This document shows, piece after piece, positions 43,251-53,620 of a DNA stretch of 64,000 nt. The position numbers and the translations under genes were made by a program. The notes beneath the pieces are model-generated. The model worked only from the letters and a program-made list of their open reading frames with translations. It was not told the DNA's origin and did no database searches. The DNA comes from Paenibacillus sp. FSL R5-0341 (GTDB lineage: Bacteria > Bacillota > Bacilli > Paenibacillales > Paenibacillaceae). Within the stretch, counting starts at the first letter, position 1. Each line of letters opens with the position of its first letter. The DNA is taken from NCBI RefSeq assembly GCF_037975235.1, contig NZ_CP150241.1, forward strand, positions 6,448,001 through 6,512,000, in the 5' to 3' direction.

Positions 43251-43408
43251 TTCTTTTCGCTCACCTCACCTCATAGATTTCTGAGACTCATCATGATCTT
43301 AGAGATTCTTCGTGCAATAATATCCGTTCTATATATGTATCTTATTTCCATTATAGTGTTTACTTTCGCTGAGTCTACCTACTTTACACCTGAATTTCGA
43401 TAATGAAA

Positions 43409-43483
43409 AAAACACATCCTAATTGGGATATGGCATTCTCCTAGATTAAGAAGCACGCTCACTCACCCAATAGGATGTGTTTT
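43409..43483 (-). terminator. Long-stem terminator of the SLH 5'-nucleotidase gene
   Basis: On the minus strand AAAACACATCCTATTGGG pairs with CCCAATTAGGATGTGTTTT around a 38-nt loop, then a T-run. The stem is 18 bp with one bulge. Confidence 0.8.
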
Positions 43484-43516
43484 ACTGTTTAATATAAGGT
43501 TTGAATAATTCCTATA

Positions 43517-45640
43517 TTATGAAGCTTTTGCTGCAACAGCTTTCTCAATTAATGCTTTGGCATCGTTATTAGAAAGACCTTGTTTAGGTTGGAGCGATTT
43601 TTTATCTGTTCCACCAAGAATACCTTTATCAATCAGTTTTGCCATAGGCTTAATCGCATACTTAGACACCGTTTTGCCATCCTCAAAACCAGCAATGATC
43701 GTAGCAGCATCTTTATCAGAAGCTTGATCGTTTACCAATTTAGCAAGAATGGTAGCAGCTTCTTCAAGCGTGATATCCCGTTCAGGATAGAAGTTTCCAC
43801 CGTAACCTTGAATGAATCCAGCATGCGTAGCTTCAGCAATCGCATCTGCATATGCAGCATTAGCGGCAACATCCTTGAATGCAGGTGCTGTAGCGACTTC
43901 GTTTAGTTTCAACATGTCGACCAGCGCACTTACAAATTCAGCACGAGAAATGACTTCTGTCGTTACAGGTGTTTCCGTTTGCTCAGTAGATGCAGCCACA
44001 TTTGTGATACGTCCTTCATTTGTAGCTTCGATGCTACCGCCTTTATATGTTTTGACAATGTACTCATAGAATACATCCAGATCGATAGGACCTGCCAAGG
44101 ATGATTTGGCATCCAGCAGAACTTTGTAGCTGTCTCCACCTGCGGCCATGAAGTTGTTAACTACAGCCGTATATGTTTTTGCAGAATCCAATGGTGTTCC
44201 ATCTTCCAGACTAAGACCGGTAATGCGCTCTGCAACTGGCTTGTTGAAATCTGCAGCATATTTCAAACCAGCAATTTGCAGAGTTTTGGTGTTTGGCGTA
44301 CCGTCAGCATTAGTTCCCCATTGCTGTTGCAACAAGGTTTTAACCTGTTCACCGGTCAGCTCCAGTTTCACTAATGTATTACCGAACGGTTGAATTTTCG
44401 CAAGATCAGCAAAGGTCACATCGCCTTGTGGCAGATCAGCACGAATACCACCTGGATTCATAAATGCAAAGTCAGCAGCACTTGCTTTATCACCAAAGTC
44501 TGCTTGGCGCATTGCATCTGCAATCAGGTTACCTAGAGGGGCTTCGTTATTATAAGCATCTGTACGAGTAACGGATCCATCCGTTGTACCTACTGGCTTC
44601 GTCAGCTCAGGATGCTTGTCCAATGATTTTTTAATAATAGCCAACGTCTCAGGGTCTTCTTTTACACCTTCTTGGAAAGTCGTTGTAATCGTAGCTGATT
44701 TTTCAGTTACATCCCCGGTAGCAGGGTCAATCATCAGCTTGATATCTTCAAATGCAGTACCATAGGAATAAGCTTGCACGATCAACTTTCCATTCACTTC
44801 ACCGTTAGCCAAAGCATGATTGTCACCTGCAACGATAACGTCGACAGGGGAATCTGCGGGTAGAGCTTTTGCCAAGTCAGCCGCTTCTCCAGTAGTTACG
44901 CCTTCTTTGGTAGTTGCCGGATCATGCGCCAACACAATGATCGTTTCTACACCTTTATCTTGCAACTCTTTTGCATATTTATTAACAGCTTCAACTTCTT
45001 CTTCTACGCTTAAGAAACGCACACCAGCGGTACCCGATGGGGATACTTTAGCAGGGGTAGACTTCGTCACTAGCCCGATAAATCCGATTTTGACTCCACC
45101 CACTTCTTTGATCACATAAGGCTGAATCAATGTTTTTCCAGTGGCAGTTTCAATGACGTTTGCATTGACGTAATCAAATTTTGCACCTGCATGTGTTACC
45201 TTACCTTCTTTTGGATCAAGGCCACCAAAGATCTGTGCCTTCAAAGCAGCGACACCTTGGTCGAATTCATGATTACCCAAGGAGCCTACATCAAATCCCA
45301 TCATATTCATCCATTCCATGGTAGGCTCGTCACGATCAAGTGATGAGACTGGAGCAGATGCACCAACAGAGTCTCCATTATGGAAGAGTAGGGAGTGTTC
45401 ATATTTGGCTTGAGCTTCTTTTAGATAGGTTGCTAGAATTGGAGCCGTTCCTGCCTTCTTATCACCCACGATTGATGTGGTATCCAACTGACCGTGAAAA
45501 TCATTGATTCCAATCAAGTGTACTTCTACATCGTTACCTGCGGCAGAGACAGAACCTGCTGCGCCAAATAGTTGCGTGAGTAATAGTGCAGTAGTAGCGA
45601 TACGTATCGTGCTTTTGCCCAGAACTTTTTTCCAAGACAT
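43517..45640 (-). CDS. SLH-anchored 5'-nucleotidase / 2',3'-cyclic phosphodiesterase
   Basis: 707-residue secreted metallophosphatase. After a signal peptide (cleavage near VSAA, about 35) comes the calcineurin-like domain with metal-binding motifs GINDFHGQL, HNGDSVG, SLGNHEFDQG and VLAHDPA. The 5'-nucleotidase C-terminal domain follows (about 330-530: NEAPLGNLIADAMRQ, FMNPGGIR, NNFMAAGGDSYKVL). The last ~170 residues are three SLH repeats (EVISRAEFVSALVDML and two more) that would hold it on the wall. Function: release of phosphate and nucleosides from extracellular nucleotides. The ATG at 45640 is chosen, with GGAGAGGGG about 11 nt upstream; a TTG three codons earlier is possible. Monocistronic. 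Confidence 0.92.
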   Translation of the reverse strand: MSWKKVLGKSTIRIATTALLLTQLFGAAGSVSAAGNDVEVHLIGINDFHGQLDTTSIVGDKKAGTAPILATYLKEAQAKYEHSLLFHNGDSVGASAPVSSLDRDEPTMEWMNMMGFDVGSLGNHEFDQGVAALKAQIFGGLDPKEGKVTHAGAKFDYVNANVIETATGKTLIQPYVIKEVGGVKIGFIGLVTKSTPAKVSPSGTAGVRFLSVEEEVEAVNKYAKELQDKGVETIIVLAHDPATTKEGVTTGEAADLAKALPADSPVDVIVAGDNHALANGEVNGKLIVQAYSYGTAFEDIKLMIDPATGDVTEKSATITTTFQEGVKEDPETLAIIKKSLDKHPELTKPVGTTDGSVTRTDAYNNEAPLGNLIADAMRQADFGDKASAADFAFMNPGGIRADLPQGDVTFADLAKIQPFGNTLVKLELTGEQVKTLLQQQWGTNADGTPNTKTLQIAGLKYAADFNKPVAERITGLSLEDGTPLDSAKTYTAVVNNFMAAGGDSYKVLLDAKSSLAGPIDLDVFYEYIVKTYKGGSIEATNEGRITNVAASTEQTETPVTTEVISRAEFVSALVDMLKLNEVATAPAFKDVAANAAYADAIAEATHAGFIQGYGGNFYPERDITLEEAATILAKLVNDQASDKDAATIIAGFEDGKTVSKYAIKPMAKLIDKGILGGTDKKSLQPKQGLSNNDAKALIEKAVAAKAS

Positions 45641-45984
45641 GAAATACAAAACCCCTCTCCAATTTTAGATCCTGAGATATTTTACCATAGTTCAATTCAT
45701 AAAAATCATAAAATATATAAAATAGATGTAAAAAATTTGGGAGATTGATAGAGAAGATATAGACGAGGTGTCATATAGCATTGGAGGTATGTGATAGATT
45801 CGGAATTTAATAGAAAAATATGGCTTTTATATTTTCTAGTTGCTATAATGGAAAATAAAGTATTTACCCTCACCTGATGATGCAGATCCTCTACTAAAAT
45901 AAGAACAGATACGTAGCTTCTCTCTCCTAACAAGCACACAGCCCATTACATAATAGGTATCAAAATTTTTCACAATTTCTATTA

Positions 45985-46081
45985 AAGGAGGTGACCGTTG
46001 GGAGCATTGTAGATCTAAGTTCCCGTCTTTCACCAATCGGGACTAGCGTTAACCATTATAAAGAACATAGGAGCGTGTCCA
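45985..46081 (+). other. Leader with perfect Shine-Dalgarno, 4-codon mini-ORF and hairpin before the lectin gene
   Basis: AAAGGAGGTGACC (45984-45996) is a full complement to the 16S 3' end. Six bases after its GGAGG, TTG-GGA-GCA-TTG-TAG could encode a 4-residue peptide; an in-frame GTG frame from 45991 overlaps the lectin start instead. Beyond it TTCCCG and CGGGA arms (about 46019-46045) form a weak hairpin. The remainder of the 45641-45984 gap is AT-rich with no gene seen. Confidence 0.4.
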
Positions 46082-46708
46082 ATGATCAAACAACTTTTCC
46101 CTAGATCTTTTCGAATTCTTATGGCTTGCTTGTTGATTCTTGCATTTGCCGTACCAGCGACGGCTTCTGCCGGCTATATCGGAGATAAGCTCACGATCGG
46201 CCAAAGCATGGCGAAGGGTGACTATCTCACCTCCCAAGATGGTAGATTTTCAGCCATTTGGCAGAACGACGGGAATTTTGTCATCTATCAGAATGGTTCT
46301 TCTCTTTGGAGTAGCGGTACCAGTAACAGTGGGGCTCTTTCGTTCAACTTTGAATCACAGTACGGGAAACCTGTCATCTATAAATATGGCATGAAATATC
46401 AAGACGTTTACCAATATGGTTATCGTTATGGTTTCAACCCGGCTACAGGTAAATTCGAATATTACACCGGTTGGGGATGGGATAAAGTTTTGATGATTGA
46501 TACTTCTGTACAGGTAGCTGCTTGGTCTCCCAATACCACCTCATGGATTCCAGGTCATCACGGGAGCAGCTTACCGGCTAACACAACAGGTGATACACTG
46601 GTCATGCAAAGTGATGGGAATTTGGTTCTCTATAACACAACCCTGACCAATAGCAATTATCCGAATAGTTGGATTCCTGTCTGGGCTTCGAATACGGGCG
46701 GGCGTTAA
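46082..46708 (+). CDS. Secreted bulb-type (B-lectin) mannose-binding-like protein
   Basis: 208-residue secreted protein. The signal peptide (LLILAFAVPATASA, cleavage about 29) is followed by a GNA/bulb-lectin fold. The carbohydrate-site signature QxDxNxVxY is visible twice in near-canonical form: WQNDGNFVIYQNG (about 60-72) and MQSDGNLVLYN (about 178-188). A Tyr/Gly-rich insert lies between them. Such lectins bind mannose-rich glycans; some bacterial ones act as lectin-like bacteriocins, but killing activity cannot be inferred here. The ATG has AGGAG 8 nt upstream. Single gene; its 3' flank is shared with the terminator of the convergent giant gene. Confidence 0.85.
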   Translation: MIKQLFPRSFRILMACLLILAFAVPATASAGYIGDKLTIGQSMAKGDYLTSQDGRFSAIWQNDGNFVIYQNGSSLWSSGTSNSGALSFNFESQYGKPVIYKYGMKYQDVYQYGYRYGFNPATGKFEYYTGWGWDKVLMIDTSVQVAAWSPNTTSWIPGHHGSSLPANTTGDTLVMQSDGNLVLYNTTLTNSNYPNSWIPVWASNTGGR

Positions 46709-46831
46709 AAGGGAAACGAACTCGAATGTACAGAAAGACAAAAAAGAGGCGCATGATTTGCGGCTCATTTTTGTGTCTAACGTTTTTGGGTCCACTCACC
46801 AATATGTATGTACATAACCAGATCGCAAAAA

Positions 46832-46863
46832 AATCTGAGGAATCTAATGAGATCCCTCAGATT
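46832..46863. terminator. Terminator between the lectin gene and the giant SLH gene
   Basis: AATCTGAGGAATC pairs with GATCCCTCAGATT around a 6-nt loop. On the minus strand it is followed by seven T, so it mainly serves the giant gene; it may also stop transcripts of the lectin gene. Confidence 0.8.
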
Positions 46864-46921
46864 AGTTTAAGATAGCGTGCACTTACTTATTACTAAGTTT
46901 GAGTGTATTCACGATGCAAAA

Positions 46922-49900
46922 TTACCACAGATCTTCCGGGATATACTTGATCATCGTTTCCGAGCCATCTTCATTGATTTTATAGGTATGGGTTCTTGTG
47001 GCTTCCTCGACATGTCCATATGACCATTTGTCCAAACGGTTGTCCGGATATGAAGGTTCTGCTCCAGTCAGAGGACCTCTATACAGCATCCCATTAATCA
47101 TCTTAACGGCTTCCTCTCGGGTAATCTGACTTCCAGGTTGGAAAGAAGCATCCTTATACCCTAATACGATACCGAAACGGAAAACTTCATCGATAGACTG
47201 TTCCGCCCAGTTCCCCTCAATATCTGTAAACGAGCTGATTCTCAAGATATGGTCCATCTTGAGCTCTTTGGCAACGCCGAGATAACGCGCAATGGCTGTC
47301 GCCAGCTCTGCTCTTGTAATGGGCTGATCCGGTCTGAATGTATGATCCGCATAGCCTTTGAATATCCCTTTATTTGCAACTGCTTCGATATAATCGGCAC
47401 CCCAGTATTCCGTAGCGACATCGCTGTACAGGTTGACGTGTCGAACCTCATCTTGCAAATGAAGTGTTCGGGCGAAAATAGCTGCAATCTCTGCACGCGT
47501 GATGAGCTTTTCAGGTTTCACATGACCGTCTGGGTACCCCATAATATATCGATCATGTTTGTGCTCATAACGGTTAGAGTACACCATCACTTTAATCAAA
47601 GACGTATCGTCCTGCGTATTCACAAGCGTAAGCTTATGATCTGAGCCGATCACAGCCGTAACAGAAGCATAGTTCTCGCCCTCGGTCATTTCGTTAACCT
47701 TTAGTTTAAATGTCAGTTGGCCACGTGTGTCTCCTGCCAGCTTACCAACATTCCATTTTATTTCTTGGCCTGTAACGACGCCGCCGTTTGCATCAACTAA
47801 ACTCATTCCAGCCGGGATAGTAGCTTCAACATACAAGCCATCAACCTCAGTCAGTGTTTTATTGGCGTAAATCACCGTGAAGGTTAGAATATCGTCTTCT
47901 CTACCCTTCATTTTGTCCACAAGGATAGCTGTGGCAAAGTCAATGGGCTTTGTCGTTATGGTCTTCGGTGGTGCAGGCTCAGTCGTTGTGACTGGTGGCG
48001 TTACAGGATCAGTCGTTACAACTGGAGATCCCCCTCCGTTGGATGACGACAGTGGCGTCATGCTAAAGTCGTACAGTACGATCTCCGTACCTACATGAAT
48101 TAGCGGCTGGTTCGTATCGACAACTCTGCTGTCGAAATTCTTATATCCTGCCTTGGTCGCGGTTAAGTAATAGTCCGTATGCGGAAATACCATGAACGCA
48201 TACTGCCCAGTCGCATCACTCGTCTGCGGGTTCGCGTTATCCGCTGGCGGGAAGCTGCTCACAGGTGGCAAGTTGACCACCGTTCCGTTGCTGTAATGAA
48301 GCGTAACGATTGCACCGGATACTGGATGACCCGTCACGGAATCGGTAATTGTACCGTAGGGGTCAATGAGCACCTCATTAATGCTGATTTGTCCGTCTGA
48401 ACTAATTTGAATATCAGCATGACCAACAACAACAGGTTGTGTTCCACCGCCCGGGAGCGGAATGTTATAGATGACATCGGCAGTGTAGATGCCCTTAAGT
48501 ACACTGTCGATATTAAATATTCCATTAGAATCAATTTGGCCTGTATGAGCCCCATTGCCGTCATTGATCAACACCGTGTAACCGCCGCCTACAGTTCCGT
48601 TGAGCGCCAGGGAGCCGCCCTGCGATGTTTCTACCAAGACAACACCAGAGACTGTTTTATTTCCCTCAAAGGATCGACCATCCACACTAGCATTGACTGG
48701 AACACTCTGATTAAACGTGACGGATTTTTTCTGTCCACCAATCTCTACTTGCTTTGTAATGGATACATCGTATGTCACATTACCCTGCGGTATAGCTAGG
48801 GTGTATGCTCCATCGCCCGCTGTAACTGCAACAGCATGAAAATCAGTAATACCATCACCATCAAAATCTTTGCTCACTTTAATCAAAGCGCCTGCTACGG
48901 GGTGACCCGCTTGGTCTGTGACGATACCCGTAATAACACCAGGGGTGATCGTAATATGAATCGTATCACTCACGTAGAGATCTCTTGGACTATCAGCAAC
49001 CGTTGCCGTTAATGGTATAGAGGCAGATTCCGTACCGCCAAGTATAGCCGCCGTGAAGGTTGTAGTTGCGATTCCGTGTGCGTCCGTTAAGACGCTTATC
49101 GTATTCAAGTTCCCAGCAAAATGACCGTATGTTGTATCCGGCACTTTAAATACAACTTGGACCCCTGCCTGGGGATGACCCTCTTTATCAGTCACCACCG
49201 CCTTAAAGACGGATGTTGACGTGCCGTTACCAAGTATGGACGATGGGTTGGCCGTCAACGTCATTTCAAATTCGACAAGCTCAAAGTCTTGGATGACCAC
49301 TCCATTCGTATTAACGTTGACCTTGGATACTGAGATTTCTCGATGAGCCAAGCTGTACTTATCGCTACTCACTTCTAGAATATATTTATTGATCACGACA
49401 TTTTCAAAATTGTATTTACCATTTGAACCTGTCGTGAACCGCTCCTTCTCTTTACCTGCAAGGTCACGTAAAATGACTGTCGCCCCGGATACTGGTTCTC
49501 CGGTTTTCTTATCCGTCACCGTTCCAGCAATGCTCGGGTTGGTAATTGTAATCGTCACCGTAGCTAAGTTGGACTGACCTGTTCCGTCAGAAGCTTGATA
49601 CGTGAACGTCACACTTCCTGATGCTTCCTCTTTTGCCTCAAACGTGAATGAGCCATCCGAGTTGGCGGTCAGCGTACCCTTGCTTGCGTCGCTAACTGAA
49701 CTAATATTCACTGCTGTGAGCGTATCATTCCCTGCGCTAGTGTCGTTGAGTAAAATTCCTTTTTCCGCCGGGACGGTAAGTTTACCCCCTCTTGCAACCT
49801 GATAGCTGTCATTCTCGGCAACTGGCGCCGCTCTGAATTTTGCATAATAGTCTCCGGCTGCCTGAACAGTAAATGTGTATGACGCATCCGTGCTTACTGG

Positions 49901-52900
49901 AATACCTGTGCCTTCTTCGTTCTCATACCATCCCACGAATGAATAGCCCAGACTTGGGTTAGCCGCAATTGTTGCCGATTCGCCAAGCCCATAAACATCG
50001 TCACCATTAGTCGTGCCCCCGACATTTCCAATGACATGTGTATTGATTGGCAACGTAATTGTGATCGTCACCGTAGCTACACTCGAATAAACGGTTCCGT
50101 CAAAGGCTTGATAGGTAAACGTAACATTACCGGATGCATTCTCCTCCGCAATGAACGTGAACGATCCGTCAGGGCTCACATTCAACGTGCCCATGCTTGG
50201 ATCACTGATTGAGCTGACATTCATCGCCGTAAGCGGATGATTCTCATCATCGGTATCGTTCGTGAGTATACCTGCCTCAACTGGAACAGTGAGTGTATCT
50301 CCACTCTTAATGCGATAGGTGTCATTCTCCGCAATAGGCTCATGCGTAGAAACTGGTAGAGTAATCGCAATCGTCACCGTAGCTACGTTTGACTGGGCGA
50401 TGCCATTGTCTGCTTGGTAGGTAAATGTCACGTTACCAGATGCTTCCTCATCTGCCACGAATGTAAATGATCCGTCAGGACTTACATTCAGAGTGCCCTT
50501 GCTCGGGTCGCTGACAGAGCTGATAGCCCCCGCCGTAAGTGGACGTCCCTCCGCATCCGTATCGTTCATCAAGATGCCCTCTAGTGCCGAAACGGTGAGC
50601 GTATCTCCTCTTAGGACACTATACGTGTCATTCTCCGCGACTGGCAGCATAACATATTTAGCATAATAGTCTACATCCGTCTGAACGGTAAAGGTATATG
50701 CTGCACTTGTACTTACTGGAGTACCAGTCCCTGCTTGGTTGTCATACCATCCCACAAATGCATATCCTTGATCTGCGCTTGCCTTAATTGTTGCAGAATC
50801 ACCAATATTGTAGGTGTTATCCCCTTCAGTCGTACCTCCAATGGCTTCGATGACATGCGTGGTGACTACAGCTGTTGTCACATCCGTTACATTGGTAGTT
50901 ACTGTATTAGAGCCAAGATTAATCCCCGAAATTACAGCATTGTCGCTGATCACAGTTTGCGGTGTACCTGGTGCCGTTTTCGTGAAGCTCAGCACCTTAC
51001 TGCTATTCGGGGGTACATCAATTCCCGTTTGTGTTTGGCCCTCACTGGTGACACTAAGACCTGTTTTTGTCGTATCCGTATAGTTATAGATTGTAACTGT
51101 GTAGTTTATTGATCCGTTGGTCTGAATCGTTGCGGGACCTGTCTTGTCAATCCCCATCTTCAGATCAAGCTTACCGTTGTTTCCAAGTCTCATCGTCGCT
51201 CTTCCATTATTCAGTGACTCCTCGGTTACATAGGTTGCACCAATTCCATCTGTTTTGGAGATCGTCTGCTTACTCGTTAAAGCAAGATAGTAAGGGCTGT
51301 CCGTAGGCGGGAAGAAATAAGCCGCTGTCTTGGCCCCATCCATGGAATTACCTGAATTCAGGTAGCGAGATATGTTTCCTACATTATTAGGAGATACCTG
51401 AAAAGTGGGTTTTACTTTATAGTTGAGTGCAAATGAACCATCTGTTGGTGCACTATATTCTCCCGACTTTGGGCTTGTCCGGTTCTTGAAGCGATAAATA
51501 TGCCGTTGCATATCTACTGCGTCGATATACCAATTGAGACTGGTAACGCCTGCGACTGTCTTAATGACGGCTTTACTTCCGTATCCAGCAAATTGATACG
51601 CTGTACCACCGTTTATCGTCGTAGTTGCATCCACCGTTGCAACAGCGTCACCGATTTTCAACGTGGACAGATCAACATTAAAGTCCTCGCTAATTTCGTC
51701 TGCAACAACAATTGCACTTGCTATATCGGCTGTCTCTGAGCCAAGATCGGTAGTCTCCGGTATATTGAGAAGCGGAAGTATGGTCGTAGTAGCTTCTACA
51801 TCATTGGCCAACCCCGCAAAAGCTGAACTGACAATGTCATAGGTTGGAGCGAATGTGTAATAATTACTGTAAACAAAAGAATCTGCGTAGTTAAAACCAT
51901 TTGGTGCCTGAGCAGCATACGTTTTCAGCTTGTCATAGGTATTCTTTGCCGTACCATAGTTATAACTACTGTCTTCCTTATGATCGTTGACTCTTTTCGG
52001 GTCAAGACCTGCCCATGCGTAGACTGGCTGGCTACCACTATATGGTCCATTAATTGCCGTTGTGGAACCCAGTCCCACTGTATACACTTTGGCTTTAGTG
52101 GATTCTCCTCCATTGTATGCAGTGTACTGATTATCTAAAAGACCCTTCATATATGCGCCCGTCAGTATAGTCAGCGCAGCAATTTCCGGATCACCTGTAT
52201 TGGCCAGACTGGTACCGGCAGTAGCTGGTACGTATTTGGTACCATCAGTGCCACTTTGATTGTAGTTCACAATCGTTGTAGCTTCGGTTACCGCATTCTG
52301 AAAATCAGTTTCAAACGATTTGCCTTTGGGCGAAGTATACCATGCCTTCTTGGCATGAATTGCCGCCCCATCTGAAAGGAGGAACAAGTAAGGCTGGCGC
52401 TTAGGTCCCGTACCCTTACTTCCCACACTGCTCATCGTCTTGGAGACGCCATACATGATACCGTCCTGCGTTGGCGTACCTGCCCCTAGCGAGACTGGCG
52501 ACTTCGTTCCAACGGCCGTACCATCCTTGACTAGATTGCTGTTCAATGTGATGTTTTGGTTCGATGTTGCATATTTCAAATAATCTTCCGTTCCATGTCC
52601 TGAACTAAATACGTAGTGTCCTAGTTCCATAAACGTGCCGAGGTGGTTGGAGCTAGCCGATCCTCCAAACCAATAAACCGCAACGCGGTTATTGGGATTG
52701 GCGTCCATGACTGTGCGGATTGCATCGTTGGCTGCCTTGGCCATCGCTTCGACACGATAGTACACACCAGGTCCACCTGCTGTTTCTGCTATTTCTCTCC
52801 CATTTAGATTTCCCATAGACGAACTCATGTCCAAAATAAAGGTTACGTCCGCCGCAGGACCGTCAGCATTGCCGCTCCCTCCGACACCTGGATTGGTCGA

Positions 52901-53212
52901 ATTTGCCGTCATATATTCTTGTGCTAACGCTGACAATTTGACATTAAAACTGCCGTCACCCTCTGCCGTGACGCTCTTGTCAGTCCAAATACGTCCGTCT
53001 GATGCAGCTGTGCCAAAACCGCTAGGTGGCGCATCCGTCACCGGGTCGGCAGTTAACTTGACTTGGTACTGGTCGTAGTTCGTCTCCGCCATAGTCGGAG
53101 CGATTGCCGCATTGGCCACTGATCCGTCTAATGGAGCAAGACCACTAACCCCAAATATTAGACAGACCGTAAGCGCAATTGAAATAAATTTTCTAAAGCC
53201 ATTGTTGTTCAT
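46922..53212 (-). CDS. Giant SLH-anchored surface protein: vWA, Ig-like, InlB-type and carboxypeptidase-regulatory-like domains
   Basis: 2096-residue surface protein. Signal peptide (about 1-35), then a von Willebrand A domain (about 120-430) with MIDAS motif DMSSS. Two InlB B-type repeats (EAIGGTTEGDNTYNIGDSAT and NVGGTTNGDDVYGLGESAT) alternate with three Ig/cadherin-like repeats starting AENDTY/AENDSY, each with SPDGSFTF-type motifs. Next come carboxypeptidase-regulatory-like domains (TGEPVSGATVILRD), an invasin-like Big_1 domain (GNGTSTSVFKAVVTDKEG), a Pro/Thr spacer, a DUF11-type domain (ILTFTVIYANKT) and three SLH repeats at the end. The ATG at 53212 has ACGGAGG 8 nt upstream; the open frame 24 codons farther is ignored. 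A large adhesin or matrix protein is the likely role. Internal repeats could recombine. Confidence 0.88.
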   Translation of the reverse strand: MNNNGFRKFISIALTVCLIFGVSGLAPLDGSVANAAIAPTMAETNYDQYQVKLTADPVTDAPPSGFGTAASDGRIWTDKSVTAEGDGSFNVKLSALAQEYMTANSTNPGVGGSGNADGPAADVTFILDMSSSMGNLNGREIAETAGGPGVYYRVEAMAKAANDAIRTVMDANPNNRVAVYWFGGSASSNHLGTFMELGHYVFSSGHGTEDYLKYATSNQNITLNSNLVKDGTAVGTKSPVSLGAGTPTQDGIMYGVSKTMSSVGSKGTGPKRQPYLFLLSDGAAIHAKKAWYTSPKGKSFETDFQNAVTEATTIVNYNQSGTDGTKYVPATAGTSLANTGDPEIAALTILTGAYMKGLLDNQYTAYNGGESTKAKVYTVGLGSTTAINGPYSGSQPVYAWAGLDPKRVNDHKEDSSYNYGTAKNTYDKLKTYAAQAPNGFNYADSFVYSNYYTFAPTYDIVSSAFAGLANDVEATTTILPLLNIPETTDLGSETADIASAIVVADEISEDFNVDLSTLKIGDAVATVDATTTINGGTAYQFAGYGSKAVIKTVAGVTSLNWYIDAVDMQRHIYRFKNRTSPKSGEYSAPTDGSFALNYKVKPTFQVSPNNVGNISRYLNSGNSMDGAKTAAYFFPPTDSPYYLALTSKQTISKTDGIGATYVTEESLNNGRATMRLGNNGKLDLKMGIDKTGPATIQTNGSINYTVTIYNYTDTTKTGLSVTSEGQTQTGIDVPPNSSKVLSFTKTAPGTPQTVISDNAVISGINLGSNTVTTNVTDVTTAVVTTHVIEAIGGTTEGDNTYNIGDSATIKASADQGYAFVGWYDNQAGTGTPVSTSAAYTFTVQTDVDYYAKYVMLPVAENDTYSVLRGDTLTVSALEGILMNDTDAEGRPLTAGAISSVSDPSKGTLNVSPDGSFTFVADEEASGNVTFTYQADNGIAQSNVATVTIAITLPVSTHEPIAENDTYRIKSGDTLTVPVEAGILTNDTDDENHPLTAMNVSSISDPSMGTLNVSPDGSFTFIAEENASGNVTFTYQAFDGTVYSSVATVTITITLPINTHVIGNVGGTTNGDDVYGLGESATIAANPSLGYSFVGWYENEEGTGIPVSTDASYTFTVQAAGDYYAKFRAAPVAENDSYQVARGGKLTVPAEKGILLNDTSAGNDTLTAVNISSVSDASKGTLTANSDGSFTFEAKEEASGSVTFTYQASDGTGQSNLATVTITITNPSIAGTVTDKKTGEPVSGATVILRDLAGKEKERFTTGSNGKYNFENVVINKYILEVSSDKYSLAHREISVSKVNVNTNGVVIQDFELVEFEMTLTANPSSILGNGTSTSVFKAVVTDKEGHPQAGVQVVFKVPDTTYGHFAGNLNTISVLTDAHGIATTTFTAAILGGTESASIPLTATVADSPRDLYVSDTIHITITPGVITGIVTDQAGHPVAGALIKVSKDFDGDGITDFHAVAVTAGDGAYTLAIPQGNVTYDVSITKQVEIGGQKKSVTFNQSVPVNASVDGRSFEGNKTVSGVVLVETSQGGSLALNGTVGGGYTVLINDGNGAHTGQIDSNGIFNIDSVLKGIYTADVIYNIPLPGGGTQPVVVGHADIQISSDGQISINEVLIDPYGTITDSVTGHPVSGAIVTLHYSNGTVVNLPPVSSFPPADNANPQTSDATGQYAFMVFPHTDYYLTATKAGYKNFDSRVVDTNQPLIHVGTEIVLYDFSMTPLSSSNGGGSPVVTTDPVTPPVTTTEPAPPKTITTKPIDFATAILVDKMKGREDDILTFTVIYANKTLTEVDGLYVEATIPAGMSLVDANGGVVTGQEIKWNVGKLAGDTRGQLTFKLKVNEMTEGENYASVTAVIGSDHKLTLVNTQDDTSLIKVMVYSNRYEHKHDRYIMGYPDGHVKPEKLITRAEIAAIFARTLHLQDEVRHVNLYSDVATEYWGADYIEAVANKGIFKGYADHTFRPDQPITRAELATAIARYLGVAKELKMDHILRISSFTDIEGNWAEQSIDEVFRFGIVLGYKDASFQPGSQITREEAVKMINGMLYRGPLTGAEPSYPDNRLDKWSYGHVEEATRTHTYKINEDGSETMIKYIPEDLW

Positions 53213-53620
53213 ACTTAGTGCCTCCGTACAAAATTGAAATGTAATGATTCTAATACAGCAACGTTCTTGTATATCTTCGTCCACAACCTACCCTGTTCAA
53301 AAAAGAACTATCGCAACATTTATTACCTTCTTCCCATCTCCAGATATATTGCGAGTTTTAGTATAATCATTAACTCTAAACAAAAACTGAACAAACTCGT
53401 ATGACATCATTTCGTTCTGTTTCTCGCAGTTCATTTCTAAAGCTGCTTCTAGGGTAATGTTCATGTGACACTATTGGCACTTGTATGGGATTAAGAATTC
53501 AATGATTATTTTAGATTAGTGGAAATAGAGGTCGGATCTGTGGTGGGGACAGTTTTTAGAGTGGTGTTCTTACTGTTTTTTATATTAGACTAATAGTTAA
53601 CATATAGAGGATGTGATTCT
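53213..53620. other. Intergenic region upstream of the giant surface-protein gene
   Basis: 408 bp between two divergent genes, AT-rich. It should contain both promoters, but I see no hexamer pair convincing enough to call, and no operator, repeat or small gene. Confidence 0.5.

Noticed and set aside
45706..46036. Minus-strand frames of 66-77 codons upstream of the 5'-nucleotidase gene
   Set aside because: AT-rich promoter region, no ribosome binding sites, non-protein-like translations.
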